A DNA stretch of 64,000 bases, taken from positions 186,001-250,000 of the forward strand of contig NZ_JABXYK010000003.1 of NCBI RefSeq assembly GCF_013378445.1, in the 5' to 3' direction. Shown here piece by piece: positions 42,446 to 51,338 of this stretch; position 1 is the first letter of the stretch; each line of letters opens with the position of its first letter. A program made the position numbers and the translations under genes. Under the pieces are notes generated by a model. It saw only the letters and a list, made by a program, of their open reading frames with translations. It searched no databases and was not told the origin of the DNA. The stretch comes from Mycoplana rhizolycopersici (lineage in GTDB: Bacteria; Pseudomonadota; Alphaproteobacteria; Rhizobiales; Rhizobiaceae).

Positions 42446-44455
42446 TCACCCGTATGGGGCTCCCTCGCGGGGGCTGGTGCCGGCGTTGCCGGCCGGCCGA
42501 TGGCTTGCTTGCGTTTCTCTGCCGGCGCCGGAGGTGGTTCCATCGTGGGTTGCCGGCCGGTGCTCCGTCTTGTTCCAGAAAAACGGCTTGTTGTGCAGCT
42601 CCGCAACGGCCCTCCAGGCGGCGAGCGACATCATCATCCAGTAGCCGGCGACCAATGGCCAGCGTCGGCCGACCGCCTTTCGCTCGGCCGCTTTCATCGG
42701 AGCCTGCCCCAGTGCGATGAAGACGGCGTAGCTGCCGAAGATGTTGACGACGTCGATCGTGAAAAGGCAGAGCTCGACGGTGCTTGTTGCGAACGGGCCG
42801 TCGCCGGCCATCTTCCAGGCTACGTGGGCGACATAGGCGATGAGCAGCGGGTGGGCGAGCGAGGAAAGCAGCATCCCGCCGATCAGCACCTGGAAGACCA
42901 GGAACGGCAGAATGCCGATCTCGCGCGCGAGCCGCGTCGGCTGGCGCATGTGCACCAGCCACGTCTGCAGCCATCCCTTGAACCAGCGGGTGCGCTGGCC
43001 GAGCCATGTGCGGGCGTCTTCCGGCGCGTCCTCCAGTGTCGGCAGGTTCATCGTGCCACACGCATAACCTTGCCGGAAGAGGCGCATCCCCAGGTCTGCA
43101 TCTTCGGTTACGTTGTGCGGATCCCAGCCGCCGCAGCGGCGCAGCACGTCGGTGCGGAAATGGTTCGAGGTGCCGCCGAGGGGCATCGGCAGGCGGTTGA
43201 CGGCCAGCAATGGCAGTATTCGTCGGAAGAGGCCGGCATATTCCAGTGAGAAAATCGCGCTGATCCAGCTCCGCCGCCCGTTGGAAATGACGAGCGGCGC
43301 CTGCAGGCAGGCGAGATCGGCAGGGGCTGAGTGGAACCGCGCCCACGCTTCCTTCAGCTGCCGCGGATGCGGCCGGTCCTCGGCGTCGTATATGACGAGA
43401 TATTCGCCGCGCGCGGCCTCAAGCGCGTAGGAGAGCGCCTTGGGTTTCGTTCGCGGCAGCCCCGGCGGCACCTCGACGATCTCGTAGTGCGCCCCGAGAT
43501 GGAGACCGCGCAGGGCGCTGAGCGTCTCGGCGTCATCGGCCTCGCAGATCAGCTTGATGTCGAGGCGGGAGTGCGGCCAATCGAGCTTGTCGAGCATCGC
43601 AACGAGCTGTGCCGCGACTGCAGCCTCCCGGTAAAGGGCGACGAAGACCGAATAAACGGGACAGGGCACTGTGGGAGCGGGAAGGGCGGGCGGCGCCTTG
43701 CGCGCCTCGGCGCCGAAGAGCGCTGTCAAGCGGATGGAAAAGGCGGCAAAGAAAATCGCAGTCAGCACAAGATGCAGGGCCAGGACTGCGACGAGGGGGG
43801 CGAAGACGAGCGTGACCAGCGTCAGGCAGACGCCAGCCCCGGCATAGAAACCCTGCCGTCCCCAGAAGGTCAGCCGGGCGCTGAATTCCGGCGCGGTGTC
43901 GAACAGCCGATTGACGGTGTCGCGCAGGCGGCGCCTGCGTCCTGCGCTCCAGACGGCCCTGCGGACCGCTTCGGGCGTGGTCGCGGCCATCATGTCACCC
44001 ATCTCCGGCCGTCGGGAAAGCATGTCCTGCAGCCGGCTTATCCGGGTCGCGGCCGGCACGATCGCCACGACGGGCGGCCGGGCCCGCGACGTCACGCGCA
44101 CCATCTGCGGCTGCAGCAGCTGGCTGTCGATGCCCTCCATGTCCACGACCCGCCCGGGGTCGATTTCCGGCATGAAGGGCAGGCCGAGCATTTCGGCGAG
44201 CGCCTCGTGATAGGTCGCCGAGCACACCGCCCCCGAGGCGAGAAGCTCGGCCTCGAGCGAGGTCTGGTTGCGGGTGGCCCTGAGCAGCATCTCGGAGATC
44301 AGTGGCTTGCCGAAGCCGAGCTTGCGGAGGATCTTCGCCTCGTCGAGGAGATCCGGCCGGATGAAGGGCGCCTGCGCCGGCATGGCGGGACCATTGGCCG
44401 CAATCGGGATTGCGGTGGAAAAGGATGCTGGATCGGGATAGTCTGCCAGTCCCAT
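42446..44455 (-). CDS. Membrane GT2 glycosyltransferase with N-terminal MshEN-like domain
   Basis: 669 residues. Residues about 35-120 resemble the N-terminal domain of GspE/MshE proteins (LDEAKILRKLGFGKPLISEM, YHEALAEMLGLPFMP), which in some proteins binds cyclic di-GMP. Two membrane helices follow (GVCLTLVTLVFAPLVAVLAL), then a processive-type GT2 domain with VYSVFVALYREA, ICEADDAET, VTEDADLG and QRTRWFKGW, the pattern of cellulose synthase-like enzymes. The C-terminus has further membrane helices (LVFQVLIGGMLLSSLAHPLL). Probably makes or exports a linear polysaccharide. It is divergent from the solute-binding gene. Confidence 0.82.
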   Translation of the reverse strand: MGLADYPDPASFSTAIPIAANGPAMPAQAPFIRPDLLDEAKILRKLGFGKPLISEMLLRATRNQTSLEAELLASGAVCSATYHEALAEMLGLPFMPEIDPGRVVDMEGIDSQLLQPQMVRVTSRARPPVVAIVPAATRISRLQDMLSRRPEMGDMMAATTPEAVRRAVWSAGRRRRLRDTVNRLFDTAPEFSARLTFWGRQGFYAGAGVCLTLVTLVFAPLVAVLALHLVLTAIFFAAFSIRLTALFGAEARKAPPALPAPTVPCPVYSVFVALYREAAVAAQLVAMLDKLDWPHSRLDIKLICEADDAETLSALRGLHLGAHYEIVEVPPGLPRTKPKALSYALEAARGEYLVIYDAEDRPHPRQLKEAWARFHSAPADLACLQAPLVISNGRRSWISAIFSLEYAGLFRRILPLLAVNRLPMPLGGTSNHFRTDVLRRCGGWDPHNVTEDADLGMRLFRQGYACGTMNLPTLEDAPEDARTWLGQRTRWFKGWLQTWLVHMRQPTRLAREIGILPFLVFQVLIGGMLLSSLAHPLLIAYVAHVAWKMAGDGPFATSTVELCLFTIDVVNIFGSYAVFIALGQAPMKAAERKAVGRRWPLVAGYWMMMSLAAWRAVAELHNKPFFWNKTEHRPATHDGTTSGAGRETQASHRPAGNAGTSPREGAPYG

Positions 44456-44513
44456 GTGGCTTGCGCCGCATCATCATGAAGCAGCGTCCCCTCTAAACCC
44501 CAAGTTGATATTA

Positions 44514-45380
44514 ATGCGGCAAGCCGGAATTTCTTCAAGGAAAATTTGTGCCGTCATCGCGCTTTGCGTGTCTTGGATGGCATTTCTGCCTGCCGGGGCG
44601 GCCGATCCCGACGCCCCTGCCGGCCTACCGGCGAGCTTCGACAGCCGGGAGCGGCTCGCAAAGCCGGACCTCGCCGGTGTCGCGCGACTGCGCTTTCTGA
44701 CCAGCGTCGATTTCCCGCCTTTCAACTTCATCGACCAGACCGGCAAGCTGACCGGCTTCCATCTGGATCTGGTGCGCGAGATATGCCGCGAGCTCGACCT
44801 CACCGCGAAGTGCCAGATCCAGGCGGTCCCCTTTGCCGAGTTGCGCGAAAATCTGGAGAAGGATGCGGGGGAGGCGGTCATCGCAGGGGTTGCGGTAACC
44901 ACCGGCCTGCGCCGCGATTTCATCTTCTCCCGGCCCTATATGCGGTTGCCGGCGCGCTTCATCGTCCGCTCCGACGCTGGCCCCGCAAACGTTGCGGTGC
45001 TGGCGGGCCGGCCGGTGGGTGTGGTGCGCGGAAGCGTCCATGAGGCGATGCTGTCATCCTATTTCCCTACGCACCGCCCCGTTCCGTTCGAAACCCAGGC
45101 GGAACTGCTGCAGGCCGTAAAGGACAAGAAGGTCGATGCCGCTTTCGGCGACGGGCTGCAAGTCGCGTTCTGGAGCACCGGCCCGCAGGCGGAAAAGTGC
45201 TGCCGGTTGCTTCCCGGCGCCTATCTCTCGGAGACCTTTCTCGGCGAGGGGCTGACGATCATGACGCGCAAGGACGAACCCGCCATCAGCGGGGCCATCG
45301 ATCACGCGCTGCTGTCGCTCTCGCGAAGCGGACGGCTGGCTGAAATCTACTTGCGCTACTTCCCCGTTGATATCTATTGA
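44514..45380 (+). CDS. Periplasmic solute-binding protein
   Basis: 288 residues from the ATG at 44514. Signal peptide: KICAVIALCVSWMAFLPAGAA. The mature part has the type II periplasmic binding fold of polar amino acid receptors: LTSVDFPPFNFIDQTGKLTG, FHLDLVREICRELDL, VAVTTGLRRDFIFSRPYM and VDAAFGDGLQVAFW. No permease or ATPase gene is adjacent, so it may serve a distant transporter or a signalling receptor. Divergent from the membrane GT2 gene by 58 bp; a functional link is possible but unproved. Confidence 0.78.
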   Translation: MRQAGISSRKICAVIALCVSWMAFLPAGAADPDAPAGLPASFDSRERLAKPDLAGVARLRFLTSVDFPPFNFIDQTGKLTGFHLDLVREICRELDLTAKCQIQAVPFAELRENLEKDAGEAVIAGVAVTTGLRRDFIFSRPYMRLPARFIVRSDAGPANVAVLAGRPVGVVRGSVHEAMLSSYFPTHRPVPFETQAELLQAVKDKKVDAAFGDGLQVAFWSTGPQAEKCCRLLPGAYLSETFLGEGLTIMTRKDEPAISGAIDHALLSLSRSGRLAEIYLRYFPVDIY

Positions 45381-45547
45381 TCGCCCGTTCCAGGCGAATG
45401 AAACGAGGCGGACGAAGCCAGGCGAAAGGGTTTTCACGCGCCCTGGCGCTGTGACCTTGCCCCTGAACTGCCCCCGGGATTGTACTACATATCTTGCTCG
45501 CGAAGTCGGCTTCGATTTCCTCCAAACGGGCTTCGCCAGGTGCGGTT

Positions 45548-45961
45548 TCAGGCTTTCCGGAAGCGGGCGATCGCCGCGCGTTCGATTGCCGCGCAGGTCA
45601 GCTTGTCGAGGCCGAGCCGGTCGCGCAGGAGCTTGAGCAGGCGGATTTCCTCGTTCCGGATGCGGTGGTCGGCAGCCGCGATCTCCACGGCCAGTGCATA
45701 GGCGGTGTCGGCCAACCGCTTCGGCAGGCGCTCGCGAATGACCTCCAGCGCGACGTCGAGGCCCTCCGGCGCGGAAACCAGCGCGGCGCATTCCTGGGCG
45801 ATGTGCAGGATCAGATCTTCGGCGAATTCGTCGAAGATCGGCAGGCTGCGCACAAGGCGGCCGATGCGTGCAAGCTCGGCATCGGTCATCGCGTTGTCGA
45901 CGGCGGACATCAATACCATCACCTGGATCAGGGCTTCCTGCGGTGCGTTGTCATCGGTCAT
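45548..45961 (-). CDS. TerB-like protein
   Basis: 137 residues of the TerB helical family: QVMVLMSAVDNAMTDAELAR, LVRSLPIFDEFAEDLI, CAALVSAPEGLDVALEV and VEIAAADHRIRNEEIRLLK. TerB-like proteins occur in tellurite and stress-response systems and probably in phage-defence neighbourhoods. The ATG at 45961 lies 10 bp after the stop of the nuclease-like gene, so they form one operon. No ribosome binding site is evident; coupling may help. Confidence 0.75.
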   Translation of the reverse strand: MTDDNAPQEALIQVMVLMSAVDNAMTDAELARIGRLVRSLPIFDEFAEDLILHIAQECAALVSAPEGLDVALEVIRERLPKRLADTAYALAVEIAAADHRIRNEEIRLLKLLRDRLGLDKLTCAAIERAAIARFRKA

Positions 45962-45971
45962 GGGAAGGCTT

Positions 45972-46799
45972 TCAGGGTTGTTGCTCTTCACTCGGATCGG
46001 CCGGCGTCTGACCGGTCGCGTCCTGCGAGCGCGCTCTGGTCCGGCGCGGATCGGGGCTGTAGAGGCCGAGACCGGCAGCGCGCGCGGTGTCTGCCGCCGG
46101 TTGAAGCCCCGAGCCGGGTTCGACCTCGGCCCAGCCGTTTTCGACGAGCCATTGCGACAGGTCCTTGCCGGCCAGCAGGCAGCGTGCCGTCGCCGTCCCC
46201 GCCCACTGTGCCGAGGGCAGGTCGCAATCGATCGTGCGGCCGCGAATGAGGTTGGCAAAGGCCGTACGTGCCATCCGTCCGCAAGGCCAGCCCTCGCCGG
46301 TGCTGTCGGTGCATTGCCGGGTTACTGCGACCGGGACGATGCCGTCGAGTTCCAGCACCTTGCCACCGATGCTGAAGCGGCCGGCCGCAAGCACGATGGG
46401 TCGCGAAAGCGCGACCGGGTCGGTTACGACGGGAATTTCCGCAGCGTTGAAGGCAGGCGCCGGCGCGGATGTCGCCGGCTCGGCAGCATTCTGTGTGCCG
46501 GCCTTCTGATCGCCGCCGCCGTCCGTCTGCGGAGCAGGCTGTACGGAAGGCATGGCATCGCTGCCGGCATCCGATGCATTGTCGTCGGTTGCAGGCGTGC
46601 TCATGGGAATATCGTCCTGCGCGCCTTCCGTCGGGAACATGCTGGCATCCGGCACTTCGAGATCGAAACTGCCGCCGCCCGATGCCTCGCGGTCGCGGAT
46701 CTGGCCGGCACCCAGCACGACGATCAGCGCGGTCAACGCAACGCAGGCGATGCCGCCCAGTGTGGCGCGGTGGGGGGAGGCGGTCGCAAACGAGATCAC
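45972..46799 (-). CDS. Membrane-anchored thermonuclease-like protein
   Basis: 275 residues, GTG start at 46799. A membrane anchor (GGIACVALTALIVVLGAGQI) is followed by a long Ala/Pro/Thr-rich linker (residues 45-120). The C-terminal part has the staphylococcal nuclease-like pattern: LELDGIVPVAVTRQCTDSTG, GRMARTAFANLIRGRTIDCD, ARCLLAG and LVENGWAEVEP. Catalytic residues of SNase are only partly preserved, so activity is uncertain. It may cut nucleic acid in the periplasm or just bind it. Operon with the S24 regulator (16 bp upstream) and the TerB-like gene. Confidence 0.72.
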   Translation of the reverse strand: MISFATASPHRATLGGIACVALTALIVVLGAGQIRDREASGGGSFDLEVPDASMFPTEGAQDDIPMSTPATDDNASDAGSDAMPSVQPAPQTDGGGDQKAGTQNAAEPATSAPAPAFNAAEIPVVTDPVALSRPIVLAAGRFSIGGKVLELDGIVPVAVTRQCTDSTGEGWPCGRMARTAFANLIRGRTIDCDLPSAQWAGTATARCLLAGKDLSQWLVENGWAEVEPGSGLQPAADTARAAGLGLYSPDPRRTRARSQDATGQTPADPSEEQQP

Positions 46800-46815
46800 G
46801 GCAAGAGGCCCCGCA

Positions 46816-47481
46816 TCATTGGCTCGCCCAGATGATCCGGGCGATCCAGTCGACGTTCTGGATATCGAACGAGCGATTGGAGTGCTCTGGATTGAGCGAC
46901 AGGAGTTCGATGGAGCGTGGCGTCTGACGGTGCAGCACTTTGGCCATCACCTCGCCTTCGCGCGTCCGGACGACGACGCGGTCGCCGCGGCGCACCTGCG
47001 CGCCCGGTTCGACGATCAGCACGTCGCCGTCACGATAGAGCGGCATCATGCTTTCGCCTTGGACTTCCAGCGCGTAGACGCCCTGCTTTCGTTCAGGCGA
47101 GGTGGGGAATTCGACCACGTCCCACCCCTGGCCGGCGGGAAAGCCGCCATCGTCGAAGAAGCCGCCGGCACCTGCCTGCGCGAAACCGAGCAGGGGGATC
47201 GAGCCCGCCTGCGGCGGGAAAGCACCAGCCGGCAACCCGGCGTGGCCGTTCGTCGCGTTCTGCAGCCCGATGAACTCGTCGATCGTGGTGCCGGTCGCGT
47301 CCAGCACCTTGGCGATCGATTCCGTGGAAGGCCAGCGCAGCCGCCCGTCGGCGCCGAGTCGTTTCGACTTGTTGAACGAGGTCGGATCCAGGCCGGCCCG
47401 TCGCGCGAGCCCGGAGGGCGAAAGCCTGTGGCGCTCCGCAAGGGCATCGATCGCCGCCCAGATCCTCTCGTGGGAAAACAT
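46816..47481 (-). CDS. XRE/S24 family regulator (LexA/CI-like)
   Basis: 221 residues. The N-terminal helix-turn-helix (LAERHRLSPSGLARRAGLDP) joins a C-terminal S24 peptidase-like domain. The catalytic serine is in QGESMMPLYRDGDVLIVEPG, and the lysine in GEVMAKVLHR; both are needed for self-cleavage in LexA and CI. Such proteins often repress SOS or phage-related genes, but none is adjacent, so it may be an SOS-like sensor for the nuclease-TerB operon it leads. It starts at an ATG with no strong site visible. Confidence 0.82.
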   Translation of the reverse strand: MFSHERIWAAIDALAERHRLSPSGLARRAGLDPTSFNKSKRLGADGRLRWPSTESIAKVLDATGTTIDEFIGLQNATNGHAGLPAGAFPPQAGSIPLLGFAQAGAGGFFDDGGFPAGQGWDVVEFPTSPERKQGVYALEVQGESMMPLYRDGDVLIVEPGAQVRRGDRVVVRTREGEVMAKVLHRQTPRSIELLSLNPEHSNRSFDIQNVDWIARIIWASQ

Positions 47482-47580
47482 CGTCTCTCGTCCTGATCAG
47501 AACCCGGACCATATCTTTCCGGTTGGCGCGAGCATAGCGAAGCGACCGGCGCTAGTAAAGGAAAAAGGAATATAATCCTT

Positions 47581-48471
47581 TTATCGCGACTCGGTCTCCG
47601 CGGTCCGGCGGCGGGCGACGACGCTTTCACGCCAGATGGTAAAGATGCCGGCTCCGACGACGATCATCGAACCGATGATCATATGGGAGGTAAGGCGCTC
47701 GCCGAAGACGGAAACGCCGATCACGGCGGCCAGCACCAGCTGCAGATAGGTCAACGGCTGTACCGCGGCGGCATCCAGGAGATCGTAGGCGCGGATGAGG
47801 AAGTAATGGCTTGAGGTGCCGGTGACGCACAGGGCCGCCATCCAGCACCAGTCGACCGGCGCCAGCGGTGCCCAGTAGAAGGGGCCGATGAACGACAAGA
47901 CAACCGCGCCGGCGACGCCCGTATAGAAGAAGCTCGTCGATGCCGGATCGTCCCGGCTGACGAACCGCGTGGCGATCACATAGAGGGAGAAGATCGCGCC
48001 GGCGAAAAGCGGGACCAGCAGTGCGGGGTCGATGCCGTGCGCGCCGGGCTCAAGGATGACGATCACGCCGCAAAGCCCGATCAGGATTGCAGTCCAGCGC
48101 CGCCAGCCCACCTTCTCGCCGAGCAGCGGCACGGAGAGCAGCGCCACGAAAATCGGCGTGGCTGCGAAAATCGCCTGGGAATGGGCGAGGCCCACCAGGC
48201 TGAACGATGTGATGACCACCACGATCTGCAAGGCCAGCATAGTGCCGCGCAATATCTGCAGCACCGGTCGCTTCGTCGCAATCGCCGCCTTCAGCCCACC
48301 TTTCGCCCGCATGGCCATCAGCAGGCAGAAGACGGCAAAGGCCCAGAAGCGGATCATGGTGATGAATACCGGCGGGTAGAGCCCGCCGAGATGCTTCGAG
48401 ATGCCGTCCTGTATGGCGAAGATGCCGATTGCCAGCAGCGTAAAGAGGTAGCCGTTGCGTTTTGATTCCAT
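47581..48471 (-). CDS. DMT/EamA family transporter
   Basis: 296 residues with ten predicted membrane helices in two EamA repeats (IGIFAIQDGISKHLGGLYPP; GIFTIWRES near the end). The first repeat has IFAATPIFVALLSVPLLGEK and the second LTYLQLVLAAVIGVSVFGER, typical of drug/metabolite exporters. The ATG at 48471 is preferred over the open frame to 48606. A paralogous exporter lies at 49380 on the other strand. Substrate unknown. Confidence 0.85.
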   Translation of the reverse strand: MESKRNGYLFTLLAIGIFAIQDGISKHLGGLYPPVFITMIRFWAFAVFCLLMAMRAKGGLKAAIATKRPVLQILRGTMLALQIVVVITSFSLVGLAHSQAIFAATPIFVALLSVPLLGEKVGWRRWTAILIGLCGVIVILEPGAHGIDPALLVPLFAGAIFSLYVIATRFVSRDDPASTSFFYTGVAGAVVLSFIGPFYWAPLAPVDWCWMAALCVTGTSSHYFLIRAYDLLDAAAVQPLTYLQLVLAAVIGVSVFGERLTSHMIIGSMIVVGAGIFTIWRESVVARRRTAETESR

Positions 48472-48559
48472 GCGCCCGGCATATACTGCAGCGGACCGTA
48501 TTGCATCTGCATTCCGGCCCTTGGACTGCTGCGCGGCCCAGAAAACTCCAGCCGCCGCG

Positions 48560-48994
48560 TCAACTGCGCCGATACTCCAGGATGTCGATGCGCATGTTGA
48601 TCGCATCGATCACCTGGCGGTGCAGCCGCTTGTCGTTGACGCTCATTTTCGACATGCGAACTCCCCCTGTCTGCTCGGACGGCAGGAATTCGCAGCGTGC
48701 AATGTTGGTCCCGTCCGGGCCGAAACGCATGATGCGCGTGTTGTCGTCCGGCGTTGCCTCCAGATGGATGTTGACCGCGCCCGGCGCCAGCCGCTTGACG
48801 GCATCGGTGCAATAGGCCTCGCGCCGGATCTCTTTCATGCTGACCTTGCCGGCCGCGACCCGTTCGCCGCCCACGCCCGGAAGCCCTGGTCGTGCCGACA
48901 GGATGGTGAAGCCGCCGCTGACCGTGACGATCACGGCGAGCAGGAGGCCGCTGACAAGCGCCGCCCTTGCGTCCTTTCTCGAATGGTTTGTCAT
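48560..48994 (-). CDS. Single-pass membrane or exported protein
   Basis: 144 residues from the ATG at 48994, with GGGAG upstream. A hydrophobic segment (AALVSGLLLAVIVTVSGGFT) anchors the protein; the rest (IRREAYCTDAVKRLAPGAVN, RIMRFGPDGTNIARCEFLP, VNDKRLHRQVIDAINMRID) is a small extracytoplasmic domain with two cysteines. No family recognised. It precedes the EamA gene by 88 bp. Confidence 0.6.
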   Translation of the reverse strand: MTNHSRKDARAALVSGLLLAVIVTVSGGFTILSARPGLPGVGGERVAAGKVSMKEIRREAYCTDAVKRLAPGAVNIHLEATPDDNTRIMRFGPDGTNIARCEFLPSEQTGGVRMSKMSVNDKRLHRQVIDAINMRIDILEYRRS

Positions 48995-49379
48995 GTCCGT
49001 TCTCCCGCCGCCGGTGGCGCGGAAACGCACCTGCGGATCATTGTTGTTGTTCGATCATGAATCCTGCAATCGGTGATGCCCACGCGGGGCATGCGTTCAT
49101 TTGTTTCGCTTTCAGGGCGAAAACCAAAGTTGCGAAAGCAATCCGCACTTGCCTTGAACGTAGCTGTCATCGGCTTTATTCGCGTCTTCTAATCTTTATG
49201 AAGAGAATTTTTCAGAAATCATCCATAAACGTTGTTTCCTGAGAAACATTGCGTCAGACGCATCGGCGGACCAGGTCGAAAATGTAGGTGCGAGGGGCAC
49301 CGGTGCATCTTTCAAAATGCTCGCTACGGGAGTATCAGAATGACGGCGCCACCATCCCCCGCGCCCGGAGTTCCTTCCC
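48995..49379. other. 385-bp intergenic region
   Basis: Divergent region between the membrane protein and the second EamA gene. It contains AT-rich stretches (49190-49240) but no operator or hairpin that I can support. Confidence 0.35.
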
Positions 49380-50270
49380 GTGAATACCCGCGCGCTTTCC
49401 GGCATCCTGTTGGCCAGCTTTTCCTTCTTTCTGTTTTCGCTGCAGGACGCCTCCGTCAAATGGCTGGTAGCCGCGCTGCCGGTCTGGCAGGTGCTGTTCG
49501 TTCGCAGTGTGACGATTTTTGCAATCTGTGCCGCGATCGGAAGGGGACCCGGCCTGCGCCGCGCCTCGACTTCGCCGATCCTCAAGCCGATGCTGGTCCG
49601 GAACCTGCTGCTGCTTGCGGCCTGGCTGTCGTACTACACGGCAGCGCGCGATCTGGGGCTGGCGGAATTGACCACGCTCTACTACGCGTCACCGATCGTC
49701 ACGACCTTGCTGGCGGTACCGCTCCTGCGGGAGGTGGTGCCGCCGAGCCGCTGGGTGGCGGTCGTCACCGGTTTTGTCGGCGTTCTGATTGCCTGCAACA
49801 TTTTCACCAATGGCGTCGGCATATCGCTGCCGGTCTATCTCGCGCTGCAGGCGGCGGTCTTCTGGGGTGTCGCCACGATCCTGCTGCGAAAGACGGCACT
49901 GGAGGAGACGACGCTGGTGCAGATGATCATTTCCAGCGGCTTCCTGATGCTGTTCACCGGTGTCGTCGCTCCGTTCGTCTGGCAGTCGCTTGACCTTGCG
50001 AGCTTTGCCCTCATCGTCGGCACGGGCGTGTTTGCAGGCGTTGCCCAGTACGCGCTATTCGAGGGCATGCGCCGGGCCGAAGTTTCGCTGCTGGCACCCT
50101 TCGAATATACGTCGCTGATCTGGGGGTTCGTGCTCGGGTTCCTGATCTGGAACGAGGTGCCGGGGGTCAACGTCTTCGTCGGCGCGGCGATGATCATCTC
50201 TGCCGGGCTGATTATCGTCGCCGCCGAACGGCTCGGCCAAAAGAACATGCAAACGACCACCGAGGCGTGA
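49380..50270 (+). CDS. DMT/EamA family transporter
   Basis: 296 residues with a GTG start. Ten membrane helices in two repeats: SGILLASFSFFLFSLQDASV, LYYASPIVTTLLAVPLLREV, and in the second half LIVGTGVFAGVAQYALFEGM and LAPFEYTSLIWGFVLGFLIW. It resembles the transporter at 47581 in arrangement and is probably a diverged paralog. Export of amino acids, riboflavin or other metabolites is possible. A hairpin at 50300-50326 ends it. Confidence 0.85.
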   Translation: MNTRALSGILLASFSFFLFSLQDASVKWLVAALPVWQVLFVRSVTIFAICAAIGRGPGLRRASTSPILKPMLVRNLLLLAAWLSYYTAARDLGLAELTTLYYASPIVTTLLAVPLLREVVPPSRWVAVVTGFVGVLIACNIFTNGVGISLPVYLALQAAVFWGVATILLRKTALEETTLVQMIISSGFLMLFTGVVAPFVWQSLDLASFALIVGTGVFAGVAQYALFEGMRRAEVSLLAPFEYTSLIWGFVLGFLIWNEVPGVNVFVGAAMIISAGLIIVAAERLGQKNMQTTTEA

Positions 50271-50299
50271 TGGCGTCGGCCGAACGTGTTCAGGGGGGA

Positions 50300-50326
50300 G
50301 CCGGCCCCGGTTACGAAGGGGCCGGC
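50300..50326. terminator. Hairpin between the EamA gene and the EF-hand gene
   Basis: GCCGGCCCC pairs with GGGGCCGGC around a 9-nt loop in the gap of two convergent genes. It has no strong T-run. Confidence 0.6.
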
Positions 50327-50336
50327 ACAGACTTGC

Positions 50337-50690
50337 TTATTGCAGTTTCCCGTCGCCGTCTTGGTCGGCGGATGCGAAGTCTGCCATCACGCGGTTCATG
50401 AATTCGGTCTGGCTCAGGCTGCCGTTGCCGTTGGCATCGGTTGCGGTGAACTGCGCTTCGGTCAGGACCGAGCCCATTTCCGACTTGTCGAGCTTGCCGT
50501 CCTTGTTCTTGTCAAGGTTGGTGAAGGCCGACTGCATGTAGACCTGGTATTCCGAGCGCTCGACGGTGCCGTTCTTGTTCGTGTCGAGGGCATCCTTGTG
50601 TCCCTGGTGGAGTGCGGCCGAGTGCGCCTGGGCATGCACGATAGAAATCTGCGACAGCAGAAGTGCCGCCACGAGAACTGCCTTCTTCAT
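50337..50690 (-). CDS. Exported EF-hand protein
   Basis: 117 residues with a signal peptide (AVLVAALLLSQISIVHAQ). Four EF-hand loops are visible: DTNKNGTVERSE, DKNKDGKLDKSE, DANGNGSLSQTE and DQDGDGKLQ, the last truncated. Calcium binding in the periplasm is very likely; partner unknown. It precedes the glycine-zipper gene on the same strand by 19 bp, possibly one operon. Confidence 0.88.
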   Translation of the reverse strand: MKKAVLVAALLLSQISIVHAQAHSAALHQGHKDALDTNKNGTVERSEYQVYMQSAFTNLDKNKDGKLDKSEMGSVLTEAQFTATDANGNGSLSQTEFMNRVMADFASADQDGDGKLQ

Positions 50691-50709
50691 CAAAGCTTTC
50701 CTTCCCGAT

Positions 50710-50958
50710 TTATCTGCAGGCCAGACGGTTGCCGACGACACCACCGATGCCGATGCCACCGCCGATCGCGGCGATCTGGCCGGTTCCGGCGCCGATCGTG
50801 CTGCCGATCAGGCCGCCGACGATCGCGCCGCCCACCGTTCCGGCGACGCAGCCGAATTCCGCATTGCGGTCGACGACACTCTGGGACACGGGTTGAGACT
50901 GGCAGGCCGACAGCGCGAACGCGGCGCAAACCACTAAAGTTACGGTACGCTTCTTCAT
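50710..50958 (-). CDS. Glycine-zipper lipoprotein
   Basis: 82 residues. A lipobox is present (VCAAFALSAC), so the mature protein is anchored by Cys-19. The rest is a glycine zipper: GTVGGAIVGGLIGSTIGAG and GIGIGGVVGN, as in the SlyB/17-kDa antigen family of outer-membrane lipoproteins. GGAGGG precedes the ATG at 50958. It likely affects envelope stability. Confidence 0.8.
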   Translation of the reverse strand: MKKRTVTLVVCAAFALSACQSQPVSQSVVDRNAEFGCVAGTVGGAIVGGLIGSTIGAGTGQIAAIGGGIGIGGVVGNRLACR

Positions 50959-51338
50959 CTTACCCTCCAAGTGTACTTTTACATTTCTCACGTCGAACCG
51001 TACCCGTGCCGCGATTGTCCGTCTTGATGGATATTCCTGAATGCGTGGTCCCTGAAGCAGGGGCATGCAATCGATCGAATGCTTGCGGTGGAGCTGGCCG
51101 TGAGAAGACTTGCAATACGTGAGCGAGGGCTTGAGCCTTCACTCTCTTGGCTAGATCCACGCCGGCTAGGCATGGATGGGGGCATCCTACAAGCGGCCAT
51201 TGGTGATGGCAACTCCTCCAGAGGGATGCTCTGGCACGCCGTTACGTCGACCTCTCGATCGGCACCAAGGTTAATCGGCGCCAGGATTGGCCGAACCCTC
51301 CGCCGCAGAAGCGACGGAGGGGAGGGATGTACGGCAGG
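50959..51338. other. 380-bp intergenic region
   Basis: Between the glycine-zipper gene (start 50958) and the acyl-CoA dehydrogenase stop. Neither strand contains a supported gene or hairpin. Confidence 0.35.
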
